The translations under genes and the position numbers were made by a program. This document shows, piece by piece, positions 17,904 through 26,659 of a DNA stretch of 64,000 bases (position 1 is the first letter of the stretch; each line of letters begins with the position of its first letter). The stretch is from CAJQPP01 sp963793465 (lineage in GTDB: Bacteria; Planctomycetota; Planctomycetia; Pirellulales; Pirellulaceae), in contig CAWCAJ010000003.1 in assembly GCA_963793465.1 (NCBI GenBank), forward strand, positions 418,102 through 482,101. Direction: 5' to 3'. The notes under the pieces were generated by a model. That model worked only from the letters and a program-made list of their open reading frames with translations, was not told the DNA's origin and ran no database searches.

Positions 17904-19903
17904 ATGACTCGTTTGCATCCTCTTCGCCGCGACCGTGGCCTGTCCCTGTACGCCGCTTGGTCGTACCTCTGCTTGCTGGCAGTTGCGTTCGGGCCTCTGC
18001 CGCTGATGGCCTGGCAGGACGAAACTGCCGCGCCGGACACCGCAACTCAACAACACACCAACCGGCTGGCCAACGAAACCAGTCCCTACCTGTTGATGCA
18101 TGCCCACAATCCCGTGGACTGGTATCCCTGGGGCGAAGAGGCACTGACGCGAGCCCAGGAAGAAAACAAGCCCATCTTTCTGTCGATCGGATATAGCAGT
18201 TGTCACTGGTGCCATGTGATGGAACGCGAGTCGTTTCTGGATGAAGAGATCGCCAACTACCTGAACGAGAACTTTATCTGCATCAAGGTGGACCGCGAAG
18301 AGCGACCGGATATCGATTCCATTTACATGACTTCGCTGACCATCTTTAATCAACTGGCGCGGACGGGCCGGGGAGGTGGCTGGCCACTGTCGATGTTTAT
18401 GACACCCGACGGCAAGCCTTTTTTTGGGGGCACCTACTTTCCTGCGCGAGATGGGGATCGCAGTCAGGCCACGGGCTTCTTGACCGTGGCACAACGCGTC
18501 AACCGGGCCTGGAACGAAAGCCGGGATCGCGTGTTGAAGGATGCCAACATGCTGACCGAACTGGTTCGCAACGAACTGGACGGCAAGACCGAGGGTGAAA
18601 CCAGCGAAGTTCGCCAGTCCTGGATCGATGCCTGTGTGCAGGGGCTGACAGAACGATTTGATGCCCAACACGGCGGGTTCGGGTTCTTCGAGGACAACCC
18701 CAACCATCCCAAGTTTCCGGAGGCTTCCAACCTGGTGCTGCTGCTACAGGTTGCCAGTGAACCCGGGCAGCAGCAGGCCGCCGCCCGCACGATGCTGGAA
18801 CAGACACTGGACCAGATGTACCAGGGTGGCATCTACGATCATATCGGCGGCGGTTTTCACCGTTACAGCGTGGACCGTTTCTGGCACATTCCGCATTTTG
18901 AAAAAATGCTCTACGACAACGGCCAATTGCTGGCGGTCTACGCCGCAGCCACGCAGATGTTTCCTGACAAACCCGAGTACCGGCAGGTTTGTGAAGAGAC
19001 CATTCAATTCCTGCAACGAGAAATGACTTCCGCCGAGGGTGGGTTGTACGCCGCGCTGGATGCGGAAAGCGAGGGGGAAGAAGGGAAATTCTATCGCTGG
19101 GAAAAGTCTCAGTTGCAACAGGCCCTGACACCGGAAGAGTTCCAACTTTATTCTGCCGTTTACCGCATCGACGAGGCACCCAACTTTGAAGATCAGTATT
19201 ACAGCCCTCAATTGAAGCAAACCCTGTCGCAAGTCGCCACCAGTCAGAACATGACGGTACCGGAATTGCAGACCCGCATGCGGGCCATCAATGACAAGCT
19301 GCTGCTGGTCAGGGAGCAACGGGCCCGACCCCTGTTGGACACCAAGATTCTGACCAGTTGGAACGGTTTGATGATCCGCGGCCTGGCAGATGCCGGACGC
19401 TATCTGAATCAGCCCGCCTACGTGCAGTCGGCTGCCAAGGCGGCCGAATTCCTGTGGGATCGTTCCTATGTTGATGGCCGATTGCGACGGACATTCACGG
19501 CCGGCGAGGCGCGTTTGAATGCCTACCTGGACGATTACGCCTTCCTCATCGACGGCCTGCTGGCACTGCATGAAGCCAGCGGCAATGAACTTTGGCTGCA
19601 ACGCGCCGCCGAACTTCAACAGCAACAGAATGAACTGTTCTGGGACGAGAACCTGGGCGGCTACTATTTCACGTCCACCGATCACGAGTCGTTACTGGCC
19701 CGCGCAAAAACCCCACCGATGGCGCTTTGCCTTCCGGAAACTCGGTAAGCATGTCCAACCTGATGTACCTGGCCAAGGCGTTGGACAAGCCGGAGTATCG
19801 GCAGATGGTGCAAAAGTCCCTGGAAGGCACCAGCACGCTGCTGGCCAACTACCCCACGATGGCCCCACGTCTGTTGATCCCGATCAAGGAACTCTTGCGA
19901 TAA
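17904..19903 (+). pseudogene. Thioredoxin-like DUF255 (YyaL-type) protein, frameshifted near the C-terminus
   Basis: The main frame gives a signal/anchor segment (YLCLLAVAFGPLPLMAW), then the DUF255 thioredoxin fold: SPYLLMHAHNPVDWYPWGEE, SIGYSSCHWCHVMERESF (CHWC redox motif near residue 100), KVDREERPDID and GGWPLSMFMTPDGKPFFGGT. An (alpha/alpha)6-like barrel follows (GGIYDHIGGGFHRYSVDRFW, HFEKMLYDNGQLL, LTSWNGLMIRGLADAG). After LLARAK the frame breaks at about 19712 within AAAAACCCC. The other frame continues TDGALPSGNSVSMSNLMYL...LLANYPTMAPRLLIPIKELLR and stops at 19903. One missing C repairs it to about 666 aa, the normal length. Likely an error or very recent mutation. Confidence 0.85.
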
Positions 19904-20041
19904 TTGACCCCCGCGGCAGTCCAGCGCTGCGGTTCGACAGCGGCGGGGACGAGGGGCCTGGCAAAGCTGACCTGACGGGTGCCGCACTCATTTTCCCGAG
20001 CTCCTTGCCAGTAACAACGCGACACCGCAGCGAAACACGCT

Positions 20042-21223
20042 CTAATGGGTCGGCAGATTGTCGTCCCCGGCCTGGGGATGGATTTCGGGAGCCTGGGCCG
20101 GGCGTTCTTCCTGCGGGTTTAACCAGACGCCGATGGGCGCCGGTTTGCCATAGTAGAAACCTTGGGCCAGCGAGAAGTTCATGTCTTTGAGGATCTCATG
20201 GGATTCCACCGATTCGACACCTTCGGCCAGCGAAACGATCCCCAGATCGTTTACCATTTTGGCGATCAGGGAGACGACTTCCCGTCGCTTCGTCGTCGCA
20301 CGGTGAATATCGCGGGTCAGTTTCATATCGAACTTGACCACATCCGGACGGACTTCGCTCAATTCCACCAGGCGGGCTCGGCCCACACCAAAGTCATCAA
20401 AGGCCAGCTTCATGTCCAGTTCCGCCAGTTGTTGCCGCAAATCGATAATCAGGCGGGGATTGGTGATGGCGGCTTCGTGGATTTCCAGAGTGATGCTCAG
20501 ATCCGGCGAAAGCTCGCGGAGCGCCTGTAGCGAATCGATCAAGCCGCTGCGGGCCAATTCGGAAGGGTGCGTGTTCAGATAAATATCCATCTCCGCCGGC
20601 AAGGCTTCGGCCAGCTGCACGCCCTGGACCCGCATCACGCGACTGAGCTCGGCTTCCAGATTCAGCTTGGATGCGGCCGAAAACATTTCGGCGGGTGTCT
20701 TCAGACCAAACAGGCGGCTACGCCCCAGCACTTCGTAGCCAATCCGCTTTCCGGTTTTGACTTCGACAATCGGCTGGAAGAAAGGAACCAGGCCACCGTC
20801 ATTCATCAATCGGTCAAATTGCATCATCGCCAGGGCGCAATCACAGGAGTCCTCCGGTTGGGTATTGGTTTCGGTATTCGGTCGACCGCGGGAGAGTCGG
20901 AAGACAACCGTGGCAAACTGGATCAGGTCCCCTTCGTCCAGCGTCATATAGCCTTCATCCAGGCGTTGACCGTTCACGTAAGTGCCATTGGTGCTGCCCA
21001 GGTCGCGAATGCACAGACGATTATCCAGTTCGAAAAACTCGGCGTGCGTCTTGGAAACACTGCCGCAGGGAATCGAGACCGCCGCGTCCGAACGACGCCC
21101 GACTTCGCTGGGCAACGCAGGGATCATCACCTTGCGAATACCTTCGGACTCGTTGATCTGCCCTGACAAAAACCAGTTTTTCGAGTTGACCTGAAGATCG
21201 TCAACGTGTTTTTGAGATTCCAT
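20042..21223 (-). CDS. FHA-EAL protein: phosphothreonine-binding domain fused to c-di-GMP phosphodiesterase-like domain
   Basis: 393 aa from ATG 21223 (MESQKHVDDLQ); a longer frame to 21316 adds a Cys-rich stretch that looks non-coding. FHA domain at about 25-110: EVGRRSDAAVSIPCGSVSKT, then HAEFF and RDLGSTNGTYVNGQRL. EAL domain at about 145-380: FFQPIVEVKTG with EVL in place of EAL, NTHPSELARSG, LEIHEAAI, FDDFGVGRARL, VVKFDMKLTRDI, LAEGVES and AQGFYYGKPAP. The usual metal- and substrate-binding acidic residues are present, so c-di-GMP hydrolysis is plausible though EVL is non-canonical. Soluble. Divergent from the AAA+ and kinase-tubulin genes; FHA could read phosphorylation by that kinase (inference). 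Confidence 0.9.
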   Translation of the reverse strand: MESQKHVDDLQVNSKNWFLSGQINESEGIRKVMIPALPSEVGRRSDAAVSIPCGSVSKTHAEFFELDNRLCIRDLGSTNGTYVNGQRLDEGYMTLDEGDLIQFATVVFRLSRGRPNTETNTQPEDSCDCALAMMQFDRLMNDGGLVPFFQPIVEVKTGKRIGYEVLGRSRLFGLKTPAEMFSAASKLNLEAELSRVMRVQGVQLAEALPAEMDIYLNTHPSELARSGLIDSLQALRELSPDLSITLEIHEAAITNPRLIIDLRQQLAELDMKLAFDDFGVGRARLVELSEVRPDVVKFDMKLTRDIHRATTKRREVVSLIAKMVNDLGIVSLAEGVESVESHEILKDMNFSLAQGFYYGKPAPIGVWLNPQEERPAQAPEIHPQAGDDNLPTH

Positions 21224-21497
21224 GGATCCAGGTAATCCAGCCCGTCGGGGAAGCTGGTCTTTCACAGATTTGGTGCATGTACAGTTTTGAGAGCAGCGAC
21301 AAACCGCCTTTATCATCTAGCATGGGCAGAACCGGCAGCAACCAAAAATCAGTCGAAATACAGGTTCTTTTTCTCTGCGGTCTTTTTGGCGACGTTTGCA
21401 CTTTCTTCATCATCCGTAACCTATACGTCAGTGTGGGATTGCGAATGGGCCCGACCCGGGTTCGGTCCCGCTTCCAGTTACAACGGAGATACCAGTA

Positions 21498-22859
21498 ATG
21501 AGTATTACTGACACCGGATCCGGATCCCTTGATCTGCTTGCCACGATTCTGTCGGATGAATCGTTTCGTCCCAATGAACCGGCTACCATTCCCGAAACCG
21601 GATTACCGTTATCCTTGATCGAATCGCTGATCTGCAAACGACTGCTGCTGGCCGGCCGTCGCAGCGGTCGGCAACTGGCAGAGGAGTTGTGCCTGCCCTT
21701 CAACCTGATTGAAAACCTCTATCAGAACCTGCGTTCGCGACAGATTATCGTGCACCAGGGTTCCGCTCCCCTCAACGACTACATTTACACATTGACGGAA
21801 AATGGGCGGGAGCGCGCCACCCAGGACATGGCCGCCTGCGCCTACGTGGGTCCGGCACCCGTTCCGCTGATGGACTATGTGCTGTCGGCCGAAGCCCAGA
21901 CCATTCGCGCGGAATGCCCCAAGGAAAGCCAGTTGATTGACGCATTTCGCGATATCTCGATCAACACCGAGTTGTTTGAAAACCTGGGACCGGCGATCAA
22001 CTCCGGTGCCGGCCTGTTTCTGTACGGCGAACCCGGCAACGGCAAGTCCACCCTGGCTCGCAAGATCACGCAGTGCTTCGGTCAGCAGATCTGGATCCCG
22101 CATGCCATCTTCGAAGATGGCCAGATCATCAAGCTTTTTGATGCCGCGTTCCATGAAATCTCCGGTGAGGAAACACGCAGTATCCTGAAAGACGCCGCCT
22201 ATGACCGACGCTGGGTCAAGGTCAAACGACCCACGGTGGTCGTAGGAGGCGAATTGACCATGGACGCACTGGAAATTCGCCACGATGACCGCAGCAACGT
22301 CAGTGAAGCGTCCCTGCAGATGAAAAGCAACTGCGGATGCTTGCTGATCGATGACTTCGGCCGGCAACGCATCGAACCTACCGAGCTGTTGAATCGCTGG
22401 ATCGTGCCCCTGGAAAGCCGCATCGACTTCCTGACCCTGGCGTCCGGCAAGAAGATCCAGGTCCCTTTTGAACAACTGATCATCTTTTCTACCAACCTGG
22501 AACCCGCCGACCTGGTCGACGAGGCCTTCCTGCGACGCATCCCCTACAAAATCGAGATCTCGGATCCCTCCATCGAGGAATTCCATCGCCTGTTCCAGAT
22601 CTATTGCCCCCTGTTCAAATGTCAGTACGACGAAGCCATCATCAGCGAGTTGATCCAGAAGCACTACGTCACGCCGGGTCGCGCCATGCGTCGCTGTCAC
22701 CCTCGCGACTTGCTGGGCCAGATTCGCAATTTCTGCGCCTACAAAGACCTGCCGATGGAAATCCTGCCGGAGTACTTTGATCGCGTCGTCAACAGCTACT
22801 TCACGATCGTGATCGGCAGCGAAGGCACCCGCACCGCCGCCACCGCAACCACTTCCTGA
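21498..22859 (+). CDS. AAA+ ATPase with N-terminal winged-helix-like domain
   Basis: 453 aa; GGAGATACCAGTA lies before ATG 21498. Residues about 30-110 form a winged-helix-like segment (ESLICKRLLLAGRRSGRQLA, QNLRSRQIIVHQG, YIYTLTENGRERA). The ATPase core has Walker A FLYGEPGNGKSTLARKI (about 175-190), Walker B GCLLIDDFGRQRIEP with DD rather than DE, sensor-1 LIIFSTNLEPADLVDE and arginine residues in AFLRRIPYKIEI. A C-terminal helical lid follows (VTPGRAMRRCHPRDLLGQIR). This resembles ATPases that many planctomycetes carry as 'ATP-binding protein', but no precise function is known to me. It is followed after 393 bp by the kinase-tubulin gene in the same direction. Confidence 0.85.
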   Translation: MSITDTGSGSLDLLATILSDESFRPNEPATIPETGLPLSLIESLICKRLLLAGRRSGRQLAEELCLPFNLIENLYQNLRSRQIIVHQGSAPLNDYIYTLTENGRERATQDMAACAYVGPAPVPLMDYVLSAEAQTIRAECPKESQLIDAFRDISINTELFENLGPAINSGAGLFLYGEPGNGKSTLARKITQCFGQQIWIPHAIFEDGQIIKLFDAAFHEISGEETRSILKDAAYDRRWVKVKRPTVVVGGELTMDALEIRHDDRSNVSEASLQMKSNCGCLLIDDFGRQRIEPTELLNRWIVPLESRIDFLTLASGKKIQVPFEQLIIFSTNLEPADLVDEAFLRRIPYKIEISDPSIEEFHRLFQIYCPLFKCQYDEAIISELIQKHYVTPGRAMRRCHPRDLLGQIRNFCAYKDLPMEILPEYFDRVVNSYFTIVIGSEGTRTAATATTS

Positions 22860-22918
22860 ACCACTTCTGAGCAACCACTTCCTGAAGCAACCACTTCCTG
22901 AAGCAACCACTTCCGGAA
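22844..22918. repeat. 17-bp tandem repeat overlapping the AAA+ stop codon
   Basis: GCAACCACTTCCTGAA recurs at about 22845, 22872, 22889 and 22906, with a shortened copy at 22861. The first copy includes the TGA stop of the AAA+ gene, so slippage upstream would change its C-terminus (ATATTS). The remainder of 22919-23252 shows no gene; it may carry the promoter of the kinase gene. Confidence 0.75.
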
Positions 22919-23252
22919 CCGACGTATTCGGCAACCCTCGCCTAGCTGCTGCACGACACCGACATCGGCCCTGGGACACCTCGTAATTGGTCGAGTTTAT
23001 CGGTGCCGCCAGGGTTTCTGGCAGGGCAAAATGAACCCCCTGTACGGGTTCTTCCGCATGCACAGGTTGCTGAGGACCAAATCCCTGCCACGATCGAACA
23101 CGACCGGGGAAAGCTAATTTTCCATCATCGGAAAGCCGTTACTCGTCATATATGCGCATTTCTTGCGACACCGCGGTGGATGAACGGATCCCGGATGGCT
23201 CCAGCACCGGGTGACGCATGGCGTTTCCGACTTGGCGATTGTAGTTTCAGGC

Positions 23253-26200
23253 ATGACCGACCCCCAGCAAAACTTGCATTCCAACCAGTCGGTACTGGGC
23301 TACACCCTGCGGGAACGCATCGGCGTGGGCGGCTATGGCGAAGTCTGGTCGGCGGAAGCGCCGGGCGGCATGCTGAAAGCGGTCAAGTTCATCTTTGGTT
23401 TCCACGATGAAAAGCGCGCCCAGCGGGAGCTGAAAGCGCTGGACCGCATCAAACACATCCGGCATCCCTTTCTGTTATCGCTGGACCGTATCGACATTGT
23501 CGACGGTCGCATGGTCGTGATCACGGAGTTGGCCGACATGTGCATGAAGACCCGTTTCAACCAGACGCTGGCCAGCGGGCAGGTGGGAATCGAACGCGAG
23601 GAGCTGCTGCAGTACATTCGTGAATCCGCGGACGCGCTGGATTACATTTCCAATTCATTCTCGCTGGCCCATCTGGATATCAAGCCCGAAAACCTGTTGC
23701 TTCTGGGTGGTCATGCCAAGGTCGCCGATTTTGGGCTCGTCAAGGACCTGCGGGCCGTCAACCAGTCGCTGATGGATGGTTTGACACCGGCCTACGCCGC
23801 GCCCGAACTGTTTGACGGTCGACCGGGTCTGGCCAGTGACCAATACAGCCTGGCCATCGTCTACCAGGAAATGTTGACGGGTTCGCGCCCCTTTTCCGGA
23901 GCCACCGCTGCGCAACTGGCCAACCAGCATTTGCATAGCCGGCCCAATCTGAACGCGCTGCCCAGAAGTGATCAGCCCGCCATCGCCCGCGCCCTGGCCA
24001 AGAATCCCGAGAAACGATTTCCCAGCTGCCTGGCCCTGGTTGCGGAACTGACGAAACGCAAGAACCGGGTCCGCCGCACTCACGAGAAGTCGTCGTCCCG
24101 CCTGAAGTCCGTGGACACTCAGAACCTGACGCAATCCGGCCTGGATGTCCAGGCCATCCGGCACGATGTGACTCGCACGCTGTCGGAGTCCTTTATCCCC
24201 GCGGTAAAGTACGAAGCGGAAGTTGAAAAACTGGAACCCTGGCGGCTGGATGAATCGCAAGCCAAAGTCCGGCCCACGCTGATCATCGGCGTTGGCCAGA
24301 CGGGCGCCCGAATTCTCTGTCGCTATCGGCAACGACTCAGCGCCCGGATTGGCAGCGGCGACCAGATCCCCGCCATTCGACTGCTCTGTCTGGATGTGGA
24401 CCGTCGCACGTTGTTTGAATCCGCCATGGGTAACGAACATGCCAGCCTGCAGAGCTTTGAGACGCTGAACATCCCATTGCGGAAACCGGAAGAGTACCGC
24501 AGTGACACCGCACTGGATGTGTCCTGGATTGGCCGACGCTGGATTTACAATATCCCCAAGAGCTTGCTCACCGAGTCACTGCGACCGCTGGGGCGTCTGG
24601 CCTTCGTGGACCACCACCAGAGAATCTATCGCAAGATTTCCGACGAATTGGGGAAGGCGGCGTTGCCGGAGAACCTGGCCGAAACTGCGGAAGCCGCCGG
24701 TATGGACCCCGCCGAACTGTCCCCTCAGGTGATCTTTGTGGGATCGGTGGCCGGCGGCCTGGGCAGTGGCATGTTGTTGGACCTGGCCTTCACGACCCGG
24801 GTTTGCATGGCGGAGCAGGGTTTCTCCCAGGATCATCTGTTTGGATTGTTCTCCCACAGCACGTCACGAAACAACGCCGATCCCCGCCTGGCGATCGCCA
24901 ACAGCTTCTCATTCCTGAATGAGATGTATCACTACAATCTGAACGGCTACCCGGGCAATGATGCCTGCAATATTCCGGCTTTCGACGACCAGACCCCGGT
25001 GTTTGACGGAACCTACCTGGTGCATTTAGGAGACGACATCACCAGCCGGGAATACGAAAACGCCGTGGATGGCGTGGCCGAGTACCTGTTCCTGAGCACC
25101 GTGACCCGTAGCAAAGCCTTCTTTGATCAATGTCGGCAAACGGAAGAATTCGAAGCCGGCATGCTGAAGACCATGGGGATTCACTCCATCTGCCAGGGTC
25201 AGCCGGACCCCTCCGACGAAGCATCCGAACGACTGATCCAGCGTCTGTTGGCTGGCTGGCTGGATCCCCGCCAGGATCCGGCGGCCGAAGAGAAGATCCA
25301 GATCGTGGCGGATTCGATCGTCGATCAGACGCGGTTGTCGCCGGAACTGATCGAACCCCAAATCACGACGCTGTTGCGGGAACACTGGGGCGCCGACCCG
25401 GAGGCCTTTCTGCTGAAACGGATCGATGCCCGGATCCAGTCCAGCGAGGATGTCCGACCCGAACTGATTGCAGATGTGGACCGGGAACTGGACGAAGCCA
25501 TCGGCGTGGTCACTCAGGAAAGACTCTCGGCCAGCCATGTGGCCCGCAAAAAGAATCCGCGACTGTGCGAATTCATGGAAGCCAAACTGCCCGCGCTCAG
25601 CAGGAAACTCGGCGGCATGATCGGCGAGGCCGTCAGCATGTTGGTGGATCAGCCGGATTTCCGTTTGATTGGTGCCCGCTCGGTGGCCCATTCCATCAAC
25701 ACGCGATTGCAGGAAATCGAACAGGATCTGAAATACCTGCGTGACGAACGCCTGCAAGACTATCAGTCCACGGAAACGCGATTGCGAACCCGACTGGCGG
25801 CCAAAGACTGTACGCTCAGCAGTCAGGAAGCCACCTCCATCAGCATCGCTGAGATGATTGGCGATCGCCTGCAATACGTCGTCGAGGCCTACAAACAAAA
25901 ACTGGTGCAGGCCACACGTTACGAACTCTCAAAAACCATTGAGAAAATCCAGGAATACTACCAGCGGCTGGACCTGTTGCGAAACCAGTTGCGATTGCCG
26001 ATCGAGGTGGAGGATATCTACGCCCGGCATGGTGACGAGAATTCTTCGCTCTACCAATTGCTGGTGGCCTACGCCACGCGGCTGTCCGCAGAAAATGTCG
26101 ACGCTTTGGATCAACGCCTGGAAACCCGAATCTTTCAGGCCGAAGGTGGCTTGCGGGCCATGGTGCATCAAGGCGGCACAACCATGCGTCGCCTGCCTGG

Positions 26201-26621
26201 CCTGATCAAACGCGAAGCCCAGTTACTGGTCAGCGAATACCTGAAAGCGTTACGACTGGATTCCATGATCGTGGAATCCAAGCTGCCGGCAGACACCTTC
26301 GCCACCTGGATCGCGGATCTGGTAGCGCCGGTGACACCTCAATTGTATAACTGCGGTGGTACGGCACGACTGCTGATGGCCGTGCCTCAAAAGGCGCCGA
26401 TTGCCACCATGGCCAGCTTCATCCAGGACCGCATGGAATTCGAAAGCAACATCATCCCCAGCACCTGTGGTGATTTCGTGATCTGTCTGGAGATGGACCA
26501 AATGCCCTCCGAGCACGTGGCCATGACGTTGTTGCAGATGCAGCCGGATTGCGCTGAGTTAATTCAACGGCTGCACAGTCGCACCGACGTCGCCTGGTCC
26601 AGCTTGACCCCCATGTGTTAG
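23253..26621 (+). CDS. Ser/Thr protein kinase fused to a tubulin/FtsZ-like GTPase domain
   Basis: 1122 aa from ATG 23253 (MTDPQQNLHSNQ); a GTG at 23211 would add 14 residues. Kinase at about 16-290: glycine loop IGVGGYGEVW, K45 in AVKFI, E59, catalytic HLDIKPENLLL (D142; Leu replaces Arg of HRD), DFG at 159-161 and YAAPE. After a linker, a Rossmann/tubulin-type nucleotide site begins at about 343 (TLIIGVGQTGARILCRYRQ), with the tubulin signature-like glycine loop FVGSVAGGLGSGMLLDLAF at about 494-512 and the NNADPRLAIANSFSFLNEM region after it. Residues about 750-930 are strongly helical/coiled-coil. This matches the Tubulin_2-like group rather than FtsZ itself. No membrane segment. Possibly a kinase-regulated filament; inferred. 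Confidence 0.85.
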   Translation: MTDPQQNLHSNQSVLGYTLRERIGVGGYGEVWSAEAPGGMLKAVKFIFGFHDEKRAQRELKALDRIKHIRHPFLLSLDRIDIVDGRMVVITELADMCMKTRFNQTLASGQVGIEREELLQYIRESADALDYISNSFSLAHLDIKPENLLLLGGHAKVADFGLVKDLRAVNQSLMDGLTPAYAAPELFDGRPGLASDQYSLAIVYQEMLTGSRPFSGATAAQLANQHLHSRPNLNALPRSDQPAIARALAKNPEKRFPSCLALVAELTKRKNRVRRTHEKSSSRLKSVDTQNLTQSGLDVQAIRHDVTRTLSESFIPAVKYEAEVEKLEPWRLDESQAKVRPTLIIGVGQTGARILCRYRQRLSARIGSGDQIPAIRLLCLDVDRRTLFESAMGNEHASLQSFETLNIPLRKPEEYRSDTALDVSWIGRRWIYNIPKSLLTESLRPLGRLAFVDHHQRIYRKISDELGKAALPENLAETAEAAGMDPAELSPQVIFVGSVAGGLGSGMLLDLAFTTRVCMAEQGFSQDHLFGLFSHSTSRNNADPRLAIANSFSFLNEMYHYNLNGYPGNDACNIPAFDDQTPVFDGTYLVHLGDDITSREYENAVDGVAEYLFLSTVTRSKAFFDQCRQTEEFEAGMLKTMGIHSICQGQPDPSDEASERLIQRLLAGWLDPRQDPAAEEKIQIVADSIVDQTRLSPELIEPQITTLLREHWGADPEAFLLKRIDARIQSSEDVRPELIADVDRELDEAIGVVTQERLSASHVARKKNPRLCEFMEAKLPALSRKLGGMIGEAVSMLVDQPDFRLIGARSVAHSINTRLQEIEQDLKYLRDERLQDYQSTETRLRTRLAAKDCTLSSQEATSISIAEMIGDRLQYVVEAYKQKLVQATRYELSKTIEKIQEYYQRLDLLRNQLRLPIEVEDIYARHGDENSSLYQLLVAYATRLSAENVDALDQRLETRIFQAEGGLRAMVHQGGTTMRRLPGLIKREAQLLVSEYLKALRLDSMIVESKLPADTFATWIADLVAPVTPQLYNCGGTARLLMAVPQKAPIATMASFIQDRMEFESNIIPSTCGDFVICLEMDQMPSEHVAMTLLQMQPDCAELIQRLHSRTDVAWSSLTPMC

Positions 26622-26659
26622 GGGCCTGGCAAGGCGGGCGGAGCGGGTGCCATCCCCCG

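Noticed and set aside
17904..19903. Programmed frameshift in the DUF255 gene
   Set aside because: The shift is in an A/C homopolymer, needs a one-base restoration and there is no stimulatory structure evident; error or mutation is simpler.
21609..23063. Minus-strand open frame of 484 codons
   Set aside because: Antisense of the AAA+ gene; no motifs of its own.
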